This document shows, piece after piece, positions 1-62,774 of a stretch of DNA of 64,000 nt (positions are counted from its first letter, which is position 1; each line of letters begins with the position of its first letter). The notes under the pieces were generated by a model. That model ran no database searches. It saw nothing but the letters and a program-made list of their open reading frames with translations, and was not told the DNA's origin. The stretch is from the NCBI GenBank assembly GCA_960531495.1, contig OY482846.1:45750761-45814760 (forward strand), written 5' to 3'. The stretch is from Zeus faber. Lineage: Eukaryota; Chordata; Actinopteri; Zeiformes; Zeidae. The translations under genes and the position numbers were made by a program.

Positions 1-35
1 TTAGCAGCAGCCTTTGCACAGCCCTACCGCTCAGG

Positions 36-37
<2 letters not shown>

Positions 38-86
<49 letters not shown>
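38..86. repeat. (CA)n microsatellite
   Basis: About 24 CA units; a second short CA run lies at 212-238. Confidence 0.97.
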
Positions 87-87
<1 letters not shown>

Positions 88-1650
88 CCTGTCTGGGCTG
101 ACAAGTGTGACAAGTTCACACACAGACATGGAGCTGAATACTAAACACTCACACCACCACCTGCAGACCGCCTCCCAGGGTCAGAGGTCAGGCCCTCTGA
201 ATGCCCCCCCCCCACACACACACACACACACACACACCCCAGGAAGTGAATGGAAACTTGATATTTACACTCCTTGTTAACACTTGTTTATGTTCTGCCC
301 CGGTTTAAAAAAAAAATAAATGCTGGTCTACCCAGGCTAAAATCTGTCTGTCGGTCTGTCTGTCTGAACCCAGAACCTTGAACGGTTGCTGTGCTTACTT
401 GCGGACCAGCATTTATCGGATTATGCACCGAGGTTTTGGAGGTGTCTTTGTACCTGAAAGATTCTGCATGTAGCAAGTACCCATACATTTTTCACATAAC
501 ATTAGACATATTCGCAATACTCGGTCGCAACAACTGCACCACAGCCGCATGACGTCCAAGCAAAGCATCGATAATACCATTTTTAAATCGATTCACAAAT
601 TTAAACAGAAATTTTCAACAGTAGAATTGAATTGAATCGTCCTTACTAACCAGCTGATTAAGCTGCGGGGAAAATGGGAAAAATCTGGTTTGGCTGACCT
701 GTTAGTTCGGCCAAGGAAGGTTCGGATAAGCGGGGCTCTGCTGTATCGTCTTGTTTATATCAAATGACTATAAAAGCCGTTTATTCAGAATCTCCTAAAG
801 AAAAAGTAAGCCCAGTGTTTGAGCATAAAGCCGTGAACAAAAGGCTTCCCGCTCCCTCTCTGACCGTCCATCCGCTTCATCACATCCAGCTCAGTGCACC
901 GAAACACCCACTCGCCATCTTTATCATATTTATCTATCCCCCCCCCACTCTCGGCCAATCAAAACGGAGCCCCTTTGTGTCTCGTTCTGCCGCGGCTGCT
1001 CGATCGCCTCCGACTTCCCGGTTTGACTTGCTGGATTTGGTCAGGGTGACGGGGGGAGACAGGGTGTCTTCCTTCAGGATGCTTGTGCAGCTGACATTTA
1101 TACCTACACAACACACAGAAAACAAGAGAGGACGACCTCTCTTCCCGGTCTCTGTGCGCATTCCCAGAAGCTCTGGCGCTGTGTCCAATTGCGTGTGTGA
1201 TTTAATTGTGGCGTACAAAAATCATGAGGTTTTGTCAGTGTGTGTGTGTGTGTCGGTCCATTAAGTGCCCTTTAAGTACACAATTAGGAGGTTTTTGTGC
1301 GCGTGCAGGCACCGCATGTACAACGTGCTCACACACATTGCACATCCTCCCCTTCTTCTCCCTCGTTTCTCTCCTCTCTATCCACATTACTTATGTCTCT
1401 CTTCTTCTTCGTATTCTTCACCTCTCTCCTCTGTCTTCTCTCTCTCTCCGATGCCACAGTCCATTTCAACACATACAGTGGAGCAGACTGGCGGCTGTGG
1501 GCTACATCGCTAATACGTTGCACATGCGTACGTGCACATACACACACACACACACAAGCGCAAGTGCACCTGGCCGGTGTCATTCAACCCAGCGAGTATG
1601 TCTGCTGTCGGCTCCGGGGTTTCCACACAAGCAAATACACTAACAATGCG

Positions 1651-1660
<10 letters not shown>

Positions 1661-1716
<56 letters not shown>
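1661..1716. repeat. (CA)n microsatellite
   Basis: 28 units, preceded by a short CG alternation (GCACGCGCGCG). Confidence 0.97.
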
Positions 1717-1718
<2 letters not shown>

Positions 1719-2184
1719 CAGCAGCCAGTGGGCAGGTGGGCAGTTACTGTTAATTTGATTGTCTAACTTACTCTAGACACCTGTGTGTGTATGTGTGTGT
1801 GTGTGGTGACAAGACTCGTGACAACTGCTTGGAGTCACTATGTATACTATATATATCAAAAAGTGTTGTATTCAAGCCGGAAGCTGCTGTATAAAAATAA
1901 TAATAAACGCTAAACTCAACAACTAATCCAACTATCTTAACACTTTTCAAATGCAAATAAAACTGCAAATTGCCGAATTGTCAAATGACGTGTCACTGAC
2001 GTCTTCACATCTGGCGTGGACAGGTGCAGAGGAAGACGGGAATTAAAGTAAATTGTAATAGTAAATTGGAAACACCTTCACCTCATTGGAAACAGGCAAA
2101 AGACCCGAACAACACAATACACACACACACACACACCAAACACGTGTTTATCCAAACGTATTAAGTATGAATTTTTGTGTTGGG

Positions 2185-2402
2185 TGACATATTGTTATGA
2201 TATCAATATTGTGATATGAGACTAGATATTGTCAGGGGTTTTGGTGATTGTAATATCGCAATGAAGTTGTCAGATATCGCTTGTATGTAAATATCTAATG
2301 AAACCACTAATAGTCACCCCAAAAACATTGTCAAACAATCAATACTTATGTATTTGTCGATAATATTGTGATATTTCATTTTTTCAATATCGCCCAGCCC
2401 TA
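2185..2402 (-). mobile_element. hAT-type MITE fragment (one end)
   Basis: The AT-rich segment ends in CAATATCGCCCAGCCCTAG. In reverse complement this begins CTAGGGCTGGGCGATATTG, a terminal sequence very common in fish genomes. The other end is not clear. No coding sequence. Confidence 0.55.
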
Positions 2403-2719
2403 GTGTTCTCAGAAATGTTGTTTTATCGTACCGCTGGTGCCACCAACTGGATTTTGAAAATGTATTTCGCCTAATAGATATAGAAGATTCCTCTCCCTAT
2501 AAACGTGCTGCTTATCTTCATTCAGCATCTTCTACGGCGTTTTTTTAATCAAGAGAGAAGAGGGTGTGGGGGAGAAAGAGTCCTATAGCCATAGAGAGGA
2601 GGAGAGGAGAGCAAGAGGGTCACAGCCAATGGCGTGAAGGTCAGAGGCTGTGATAACATGATGTCACATATGACAGATGAGGCTCTGCTGTGCTGATTTG
2701 TCACAGCCAGAAGATTGGT

Positions 2720-2721
<2 letters not shown>

Positions 2722-2769
<48 letters not shown>

Positions 2770-2832
2770 AAGCTTCTGTTTCCCTGCGCACACTTCCCTG
2801 AGGCAATGAGCGGTTGTGCTCCACCCTTAATC

Positions 2833-2884
<52 letters not shown>
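2722..2884. repeat. Facing (CA)n and (TG)n microsatellites
   Basis: CA at 2722-2767 and TG at 2837-2884 lie 69 bp apart, so the two tracts are inverted and could pair as a hairpin. Confidence 0.95.
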
Positions 2885-2888
<4 letters not shown>

Positions 2889-3736
2889 ACACCTGCCTCT
2901 CGCAGTGTGTTAAGCTTGCGTAATGGGTGTTTTCTAGACAATAGTTTAATTAACGTTTCTGTGTGTGCACGTGCATATGGTCGACTAGCAGCTGCCTACC
3001 CCGTGCTACCTGAGGCTTTTTGTGTTGATGTGAGCTCTATACGTCTTGATGCATGTGGAGCGCTGATAGAGCCAGAGTTCACACGAGGACACACAGCGTT
3101 GCATTTCAGTCTTATTTAGACTTAAGTAGTCTCTACCATGGGGTGCCAGGATTGAATTCATTAAACTAATTACTAATTTTATCAACTGTCCCAGGGTGTT
3201 TCACATAAAAAAAAAAAAATAATGTATACGTGCCATTTACAGCTTCTCCAAAATGTGCCTGCCAAAAGGAAAGTATAAAGTGAGGTATAGTGGTAGAACA
3301 TGACAAGCAATTTCAAGATGCCTGGTTCTGTTGAGATAGGTTCATGAGGATCTCTCTCCCCTTTACTTTACTTCCACTGTCCCAGCTGTAATGCACTGTA
3401 GCCACCTGGCTGTGAGGTCTATCAATGCTCCAACAGCCACCACGTGAAAAACAGCTCCTTAGCATATAGCCTTTAGCTGTTTTCTGTGGTGTCAGCCCGG
3501 GAAACCAGCCGAGTCAGCGAGGGAATGTCACAGCGTCTGATTCCTGAGCTGTTAATGTATGGATAATTGCATTAGAATGGCGGAGGTAATATCAGGGAGG
3601 TTGGTTGTCGCCCTCAATACTTTGAAATCATTGCCCTTATTTAATTTATTCATCCATCCGTTTATTTTCCTCACCATCTTGCTGATGGTAATGATCTTGT
3701 TCAGCTTAATATGGTAGTGAGTAGGGCTTGGCAATA

Positions 3737-5650
<1,914 letters not shown>

Positions 5651-7139
5651 ACTTAGACTATAGGCTCTTCTTCTTCTTCTTCTTCATATTGATTGGGTTA
5701 ACATGTACATTCATAATCAAGATGGCTATTCTCTATAAACCCAGATGGTCATGGTAATGAAATGTATGTCTACCAGACGAGGAACTGAAATTCTAAATGA
5801 AATGGCATACTCTAATGTATTGCTTAAGCGCCTCGTGTCGATTACGCACATTTTTGTATTTTTTGTATTTTTAAAGCTTATTGTGCGTAATCACTGGGTG
5901 TCATGACATTTCACTGCATATATGTATGACCAAATCACGACACTGTGATGGGCTTTTCACCAGAGTCACCTGAGTGTTTCTTCTCTGAAATATTCCTCAT
6001 CAGTAACCGTTGATATCATTGAAAATCTTTGAAAATTGACACAGAAACTTGTGGACCTCTAGTGTTTTGCATTCATGGCGTCTCTTTGTCAGCTTCAAGT
6101 GCTTTACTTGAAGCCTTTCAGCCTGTGTTTACTTGTTCTATGTTTAGTCAAAACCAGTTTGAGAACAGAGGAGTCTGTCTGTTAATGAGCGCTGTGTAAA
6201 TGCCAAGACTCCTAGAACGAATCGAAAGGAAAGCACTGAGTGTTGTCTGACAAGACTCCTCATTAGCCTTAAGACAATGGTGACAGATGATCATAATTAT
6301 TGAGACATTGGCAAATTCAATTGTAAAGAACAAATATAAAATACATCTCGATATGAAATAAATAAGTTGCGGTTTTCCATTTGGCCAGTCTTGAAATTAT
6401 ATTGAGGGTCAGGTCTGAGGTCAGAATAGACTGAAGTCCAAGATCGACCTTAAAGAGACCAAAGACACCTTCAAAATGGGGACTGAAGTCCCCATTAGTA
6501 CCTCAACCCTGCCCCGTGATTAAGACTGACTGACTTATTATGTGCTATGTGTTGAGTTTGAAAGGATGACTCTAGTATTCTCCTTAAAAACAACAGTACT
6601 TGGATGAAATCATCCCTTAAACCTTGTCACAGTAAAGAATGTGGAAGGTCCGTACAGATTTTTGTTCCCTGGCCCGCAGCCAGGGCAGAAGGGGCGCACA
6701 AGGGCAGCCCCCACGTCGCGGGAGTATTGACCTTATTTTGATTTTGCGGATGAAAGGGACAAGAATGCCGCGGTGCTGCAAAGGGGCCGCCTGTCAGGTT
6801 TCTTTCTACTTTCATTTTCTTCAGATACTTAAACTTTTTCGTTGCAGTTGAATTGCAAAAAAAACAAAACGTTATGTACATGTCGTACAAACTTGTTAGG
6901 CTATGTGCATTGAGCCCCTTGAGTCTATGTTTACTTGTGTCAAACACAGTCGTTGATGAAGGGCTGTAAAGGGGATACTGCATCTGTCATTCCTGTTATC
7001 ATCCTGCAGCGTTACAGATTATGGGCTGTAGACTGGACTATGCAATGACTGTAGAGTCAATACATTCAATGGTAGGCGTGAAGTAGGCTACGCGCTCTCC
7101 CGGACAATATAATCTAACCAACATGCACAAGGAATCGCA

Positions 7140-7290
7140 AGAGGGTTTTTCTCATTTTTGGTAACGCAAAATGACTCTCACAAGTTACTTTTCTCAGTAG
7201 GTAACGCTGTAACATAACAAGTTACTTTTTAATAGCAGTAATCTTGTAATGTAATGAGGTACTTTTCAAGGGAACGTTACCCAACACTAC
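7140..7290 (-). mobile_element. hAT-type terminal fragment
   Basis: The segment is built of GTAACG/AAGTTACTTTT motifs and ends CGTTACCCAACACTAC. Its reverse complement begins AGTGTTGGGTAACG, a frequent fish hAT-type terminus. Only one end is recognisable. Confidence 0.5.
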
Positions 7291-7330
7291 TCGTCACACC
7301 CACCTCTCGCTCATATGCTCTGTACTTTAT

Positions 7331-7450
7331 GGTAGGGTTCGGCAACTTGTGGCCCAGGGGGCCAGACCTGGTTTGGCGTGTGTGTGGCCCCCAAAGTTTT
7401 TCAGTCTGTGATGAATCTAGGACATTACATTGTGCAGAGACAAAGAATTG
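7331..7450 (+). mobile_element. Possible hAT (Charlie-like) terminal fragment
   Basis: TAGGGTTCGGCAACTTGTGG at 7332 resembles the CAGGGGTCGGCAACC terminus of vertebrate hAT elements and is followed by GGCC-rich text. No right end was found. Confidence 0.35.
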
Positions 7451-8721
7451 GTAATATTTGAATTTGAAGATAAATGTAAATTACTTGTATTAACAAATTT
7501 TTACAAGAGAACTCACTAAACTGGTTATCATTTAAGTCAAAAGTAAAAAGCAGGCGGAAAGCTTGTTCCCTTTGCGCCAATAAGTGCGACACTCATTTTA
7601 GCCGTCTGCAGAGGCTCGGTGGCGTTTCTGTCAACAACACCTGGCCGCCAGAGCCACATCGCTCTGGTTGCATCACCCAAGATTTTGAGAAACATTTTGG
7701 GCTCCGTCACAAACATAATTTGCCGGCTGTTTATAACCAGGAGCCCAGTCACCCAGGCTGTTGGCCTCTTATTCATCACACCCGCACCGTCTTTTTACCT
7801 CCCACTCGTTCTGTTTTACTCCGTCTCTTAGGGTTTCATGCAGTCTCTCTCTCTCTTGCTCAGCTGGGGATCCTGGGGGGGTTAAGATAAAAAATAAAAA
7901 CCTCTCATTAGAGGGGATCTATTTACGGTCCTTTTTACGCAAGTTAATTTACGTCTCTGAGGTCCCCATTTTTTTTCTTTCTTTTTTTTAAGAGAGAAAC
8001 GGTGCTGCTGTCTCCCTCTCTGGTGGTACACTCACATAGGCCCCCACTGCCCTATTTTACTGCATGTAGCATACTGTACTGCATACTGTATCACTGTTCT
8101 GGGTTACTGCATACTGCGCTGTATTACTGTGTTGTACTGTTGTATACTGTACTGTATATCTGCATACACACTTTATTCACATGCACTTTACTGCACATAT
8201 CTGTATATACAAATAGCCTATCCCATATACATTAGTGTATTCCCTTTATTCTATCCCTATAAATTATATCCCTAAATCCCCCATAAGTCCGTTCCTTTAT
8301 TTATTATATTATCCCCCTATTCTGTACCCCAACTCAGTAATACCCTTTTGACCCTTATTTATTTTTATTTTATTTTATTTATATTATTCTATTCACTAAC
8401 TGCATTACGTTTTAAGAATCAGTTAGTTTCAGTTAGTTGCTAGGTAGGAATTAGGTTAGCTATTATGTTGGGTTTAGTAACTGTTGTGCATAATCTTCGG
8501 ATGCGTTGCAAAGACATTTCACTGCATATACAGTATGTATGTATGTATGTGACAAATAAACCTCCTGAATCTTGGTGCCGACGGTGCTCATCTGGCACCC
8601 ACGCGCTCGCGGTGCCCGCGGCATGCCAGCATCGGGAGCCTGTGATCGATTTATTTATTTATTGTTACTCCGTTTCCTTATGGACAAAACATGCACTATG
8701 TGTAATGGGGACACTTTCGCC

Positions 8722-9015
<294 letters not shown>

Positions 9016-9241
9016 CATGACCCGTGATCCTTAGTGGAACGCGGTAATGAACGTGTTCGCTCAAGCCGTGGTGTCGCTAACCGGCCGTGAAGCTTGTTGT
9101 GAAGTTGCATTCTGGGTCGGGGCGAGCGACTCGTTCTCCGCCCTGCTTCAGGCCCGTTCTGTCGGGTCGGCTGCGTTTTGATGTGAAAATCATGCTACGC
9201 ACACGCACACGCACACGCACACACACACACACACACACACA

Positions 9242-10297
9242 CTAGTGGTGTAACGGAATGTAGCTGATCCGTGATCTGCAGCATCGCACCCCCCCACGGT
9301 TTGGCACACGCGGGGAAATTTAAAACGACTGATCAAAATGTGCAAAATGTAACTACCATTGCGAAACACAGTTTTACTGCCGCTGTTTCTTTTTAAAGTC
9401 ATAATTCCATGAATCTGGATGCAGAGTTTCAGTGAAATAAGGATTCTGGACAGATGCTGTGTTTTACTCTGAAGCACAGGGATTGGTTCATGGAGGTGTC
9501 ACGATTCCGATTCCAAATCAAAGGAAACGGATGGAAATGAGCGTTCGGGTTCATCAATCGCAATCGCGTCCGCCATTCCCCCCCCCCCCCGTGTCCCGTG
9601 GGTCATACTGTCCAACATAGACGTGTGCACCGATTCGATAAAATATGATATATTTTACAATGTGTCCACTTGAGAGGGCAGAACGGAGACGGCAGCTTGT
9701 GAGAAGTGCCGGTAGGCGCCAATGCACACTCCACAAGAGCAGTTTACGTTATGGCTGTGATTTGGATTGTGATATCAAAGATGATGTTGTTAAACAGAAC
9801 ACGATTCTGTGATATGATGAGTGGAATTGGGGGGGGGGGGGAGTCCGATGAGAGAAGAATGTACAGAGCGAAGCGGAGAGAAGCACTTATTGTAGCATTG
9901 AAACGTTTGTCCGGCTCGCACGGCTCCCAAGCATTTATTTTATCTGCGAAACTGTATGAAATATTTTGTTTATATTCATCCCACCACAAAAAAAAACTAA
10001 AACTATTTATAATGATTTAATGTGACTGGACTCAAAGTTACTTATTGAAAAACAAGTGTTGACTCGTTCGGGTTAGTGCTGGGAAAAATACCCACGGTTT
10101 ACACAGAGTTGAATTTCGAGTTGTTTTCATTTAAGGCCGTGGGCAAAAGTTCCTTTCTTTAAGTGTTTTACAAAATAAATGGAGAGCAAAGTTATATTTG
10201 TCTCCCTTTTTTTGGGGGGTGGGTTGCTGTTCCGATCCGTGACTCAAAACCGTGATACGATCCCAACCTTGGGTTTTGTGATCCGCTGCGCCCCTAG
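9242..10297. mobile_element. hAT-like non-autonomous element inserted in a CA repeat
   Basis: The left end reads CTAGTGGTGTAACGGA and the inverted right end reads CTAGGGGCGCAGCGGA, 12 of 16 bases matching. The flanks are CACACACA (9234-9241) and CACACACG (10298-10305), compatible with an 8-bp target duplication. Internal text such as a repeated GATCCGTGA motif near both ends supports inverted structure. No transposase frame is seen. The low-complexity flank weakens the duplication evidence. Confidence 0.5.
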
Positions 10298-10333
10298 CAC
10301 ACACGAAAATAAACTGTAAATACTCACACATGC

Positions 10334-10337
<4 letters not shown>

Positions 10338-10397
<60 letters not shown>
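10338..10397. repeat. (CT)n microsatellite
   Basis: About 30 CT units, with more CT-rich text at 10500-10565. Confidence 0.97.
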
Positions 10398-10400
<3 letters not shown>

Positions 10401-10676
10401 CCTCTTTCCCTCTTTCTTCTCCATCACTTCCTCTACTTCCTCTTCCTTTTTTTAGCCTTCATTTTTAACTCTTCTCTTTCCTTGCTCTGTCTTCAGGGCC
10501 CCCTCTCTCTCTCTCGGTCTCTGTCTCTCTCGGTCTTTGTCTCTCTCTCTCTCTCTCTCTCTCTCGTCCCATCGTCTGCTTTAACATGAAGCAGACACTC
10601 TAAGTCGTCTGTCTTATCTGTCCACCGTCTCGAGGGAAGGGACACCTTCCCACACAAACATGTCAATCACAATACT

Positions 10677-10677
<1 letters not shown>

Positions 10678-10755
<78 letters not shown>
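10678..10755. repeat. (TG)n microsatellite
   Basis: About 38 uninterrupted units; another short TG run at 10812-10833. Confidence 0.97.
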
Positions 10756-10758
<3 letters not shown>

Positions 10759-10964
10759 AGTCACTACTTCACACTGCTGACTGGCTGCTTCCCTTTCCTA
10801 TGCATAACGGGGTGTGTGTGTGTGTGTGTGTGTTGACTGATTAATAGAGTTCAGGTGTGCGGCCCCCACATTCCCAGACATGTTTTTTTTTTTTTTTTTA
10901 TACCCAGAAGCCTTGACCCCCACCTTCCCAACCTTGCTGACTCAAGTTTATTATTCCGGCGGTT

Positions 10965-11090
10965 TTGGTGAGGGTCATTCTCCGTATGGGCCAGTGTGTC
11001 AAGCGAGGCACCAACGCTGCCGGGGTCACAGGTTTGATTCCCTGTGCGGCTTCGTAGGTAGTGGAGCGTTCATTACTAACGTATGAAATT
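10965..11090 (+). repeat. Possible tRNA-derived SINE fragment
   Basis: A B-box-like GGTTTGATTCCC follows GGCACCAACGCTGC, and an A-box-like GTGTCAAGCGAGG lies about 35 bases upstream. The 14-mer GGCACCAACGCTGC recurs near 41803 with similar flanks (CATTCTC before, CAGGTT after). No tail was found, and the class is a guess. Confidence 0.3.
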
Positions 11091-11932
11091 GTATTTTGGT
11101 TGATTTCCCCCCGTTGCGACAGCGGATAATATAATACACATGGGAATGAGCTGGCCCCTGACTGATCAACCCACTGCCAATGTAGAGAGGAAGGAAACGG
11201 AGTAAAATAGAATAGAAATAAAGTTAGCATCGGGCTACGCTCCGTTAGCCGTTAGCCCTCGCGCCCGGCTCCTGGGCGATCAGAGGCCGAGCGGTGGTCG
11301 GACCTTGCTGGCTGGTTCTGCTGGGACCTGGCAGGGTGGAACTGGAGGTTGTCTGAAAACAGGAAGCAGCTGAAACAACATCCTGCCCGACAGAGAGATG
11401 GAGAGAGGGGTTGGGGATGGTGGGCTCCAACTGGATACAGCGGCCATTTGTAAGATAGCCCGCACCGCTCTCCCCCCCATCAATACCCACCCTGTGTGGC
11501 TCTCCACCAATAGGAACGCTGCAACAGGGATTCTTTCCAGTGACCTTCCAAGTCACTCTAAAATCCATCAACTACCCTGGAGTCGGTTGTTGTCATGTCA
11601 ACAAATGACAGATCTATGGCAAAATTAGTCTGTTTTTTCTTTTGGCAAAGACCTTTTTTTTTTTTTTTGCATGGCGAGACTAAATTGTCTAGATAACTGC
11701 GACTGCAAAAGATTTATGGTGCTGAGAAGAGGTTTAAAATATTCTGCATTTATTTCTTGTGTCTCTCTCCCCCTCTCTCTCTCGGGTCGCTGTCTGTCTG
11801 CGGGCGTGACACAGATTGGTGCTGATGAATTAGTAAAGCTAAAAGGAGGACCTAAATGGAGCCAGCGTGTAGCTCCGTGGTGCCAGGCCTGCATGGCCCA
11901 CTGACCTACTTAGCCAGCAGACTGAGGTGTCC

Positions 11933-12184
<252 letters not shown>

Positions 12185-13682
12185 CTACTACCGCAGACCT
12201 GTGAATCATTTTCAGGAACCAATGTATATATTTGTGTGTGTGTATATACATATATAGGTGCAGAGCAGTCTTTGGGTATGAATCATGGTCCGAAGATGTG
12301 TGTATTATTTTGTCCAGTGACACACAGACACTCAGATGCATTTGTTCCAGACGTACAGTAATGGAAGTCACAATCATAAAGGCTAGGCTAAAATAACACC
12401 GTGGGCTGCCCACTGAGTCCTTTCAGCAGTGACGGTCTACCACGGCGGGGTTTTTATTAAAGGATAACACAACAGCAACATAAAGAATAAACAACTGTAG
12501 ACTGGAACTCTGTAGGCAACGATCCGGCCGTAGGCTGTGCTCTCTGCACTGCGCTTCTCCCCCCTTCACTGCAAGACAAACAGCACATAAGAAAACGCCC
12601 CGCTGAGTCGGACCAATCGGCATCAGTGGGACTGATCAGGCCGACTCGGTAGGGCTGCGCCGGGGCGCGCTCTAACCTGCAGACCGTGGCTTAACCGCAG
12701 GCCCCTCATCCGTCGCAAACACCATGGCTGTGTGCTTGCATGTCCTCTGTGTGTGTGTGTGTGTGTTTTTGTGTGTGTGTGAGCCAGAGCGGTGGGCAGC
12801 AGGTCTAGAAGGTCACGGGAAATGAGGCGAGTAACAGAGTGTCTACAAGACCCGATAGGCTAGTCCTTCCGCACACACTCGCACACGGTCGTGTACACTC
12901 AAGTGTGGATGCCGACACTTCAACTGATACAACAGACGAAAGCAACACCGGCAGACCCAGGCGCCAGCTGTTGACGCTGAGGGTTAGGGTTGGCTGTGCT
13001 AGCGGACGCTATCAGATCTCCAGACTCCTGGGCACATTACTACACATAACTACACACCTGCGCCTCTGATTGGCTCCCGTGCTGTAGCCCCCGCTCCCCC
13101 AATATTGTGTTGTGCACATGAAATCGTGTTCTGAGCAGTGCCAAAAATTTACAATTTCTGCCTTTAAAATGATGAAATAATTCTCGGTAATCTCATTTGG
13201 TGAGTGGTGTTTTGAGCAGTGGGCCATTAAGGATGCCTGTTTAATGCTACAGTGCTCCCAGCGTCGCTAAATCCCTCGTTATGCGCTTAACTTGGCTGCC
13301 GCATACACACACACACACACATTCTAGAGTAAGCCTCGCTGTCAGTCAAACGTCAGCTCTAACAAGACCCGTTCTACCACCTTCACTTCCCCTCCCCCAC
13401 CATCCCACCATCCCCACCTTCCTCCGCATCCATCGAAACCCCCTTTCAGTCTACCCCACGCCTCTCCTCACGTCAGCGTTTCCATACGCTCATTCATTTT
13501 TGGTTGTCATTATTTCTCTTTCTCCCTCCATCCCTTTTGTGGTTCTTTTTTTGTCCTTATGCCCCTCTCCTTTCCCACCCTTTTGTCTCTGTCTGTTTTG
13601 GGTCAGACCACATGCGCCTCCTGCCAAGGAGTGGATTAGGTCCCTTGTTGCCTGCACAATTGAAAGGTTGTCAGGCATCAGA

Positions 13683-13690
<8 letters not shown>

Positions 13691-13733
<43 letters not shown>

Positions 13734-13761
13734 GTGATCACAGTTATCTGATCTTGTCTTT

Positions 13762-13822
<61 letters not shown>
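13691..13822. repeat. (TG)n and (CT)n tracts upstream of an agap1 exon
   Basis: TG to 13732, then CT from 13767 to 13822; the CT tract ends 15 bases before the exon at 13838. Confidence 0.97.
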
Positions 13823-13827
<5 letters not shown>

Positions 13828-13837
13828 TTTGCTACAG

Positions 13838-61991
<48,154 letters not shown>

Positions 61992-62088
61992 TAAATACAC
62001 CTTGGAGGTGAGGGCCCATGTTTCTGGTTCACCTCTAAAACCAAAATACAATTTGGAGACCGGTCGTCACAAGTACGATAAAACACAC

Positions 62089-62389
62089 TGTGGCAGTTCT
62101 GACTGCCACATGCCACCCAAGTGGCGTTTTTGGGGCCCTCCGGCACAGAGAGACAGAAGACGATGGGTTGTAGACACCAGTTTATTGTAGAGAGGATGCG
62201 AGGTGGAATTAGCCAGGAGCGGATAGAACATGTCATGACAGGGCTCCTCTCCTGAGTGAGTGTGTGCATGGAGGTCTTACCTGCTGCTCATTAGACCAAC
62301 CAACGCGTAACAGGTATGCAGCCTCTCTGATCCCAATCACCGAGATCCAGGTCAGGTGTGGCTGCTCAAACCACACCATCCCCACACCA
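62089..62389 (-). mobile_element. Probable solo LTR, copy 2
   Basis: The minus strand reads TGGTGTGGGGATGG or TGTGGGGATGG at the start and ACTGCCACA at the end, about 300 bp, with AATAAA (TTTATT at 62181-62186). CACAC precedes the unit and recurs on the other side in a CA-rich flank, so a 5-bp duplication is possible but not provable. It is homologous to 46854-47123. No internal region is present. Confidence 0.5.
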
Positions 62390-62734
62390 CACACACACAC
62401 ATACAAAAAAAAATGATATGCAATACACCTAAAAACGAAAAAATTAAGAGAAAATGGCAATTTACAATAAACCTAAAAGATAAACAAAAAAAAGGAAGAA
62501 AAAATACTGAATTAGGTCTTCCGAGTGTGCGCTCACATCCAGCAGCGGAACTCGGTTCTGTCGTGCTAATCAGGGGGCTAATGCGAAAGTGTCAGCATTC
62601 ACCGTGGTGGCAGCTCTGCCTCTGTAGTCCATAATAGTCGGTAATCCCGGCCACATGTGTCCAGTTTCACATGTGTGTGTGACAGCTGGAACTGGGACTC
62701 CACTCTTTGTCTGTACCGACTCTTTGCCTCTTTC

Positions 62735-62774
62735 ACAAAGAGCGGCGTCTCAGTTGGTAAGACGCCGCTTTGTA
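62735..62774. repeat. Strong hairpin with GC-rich 10-bp core
   Basis: AGCGGCGTCT (62741-62750) and AGACGCCGCT (62760-62769) pair perfectly around CAGTTGGTA. ACAAAG outside pairs with the following TTTGT if two bases bulge. Confidence 0.9.

Noticed and set aside
62735-62774. tRNA gene
   Set aside because: Only an A-box-like loop is present; there is no B box, anticodon arm or acceptor stem.
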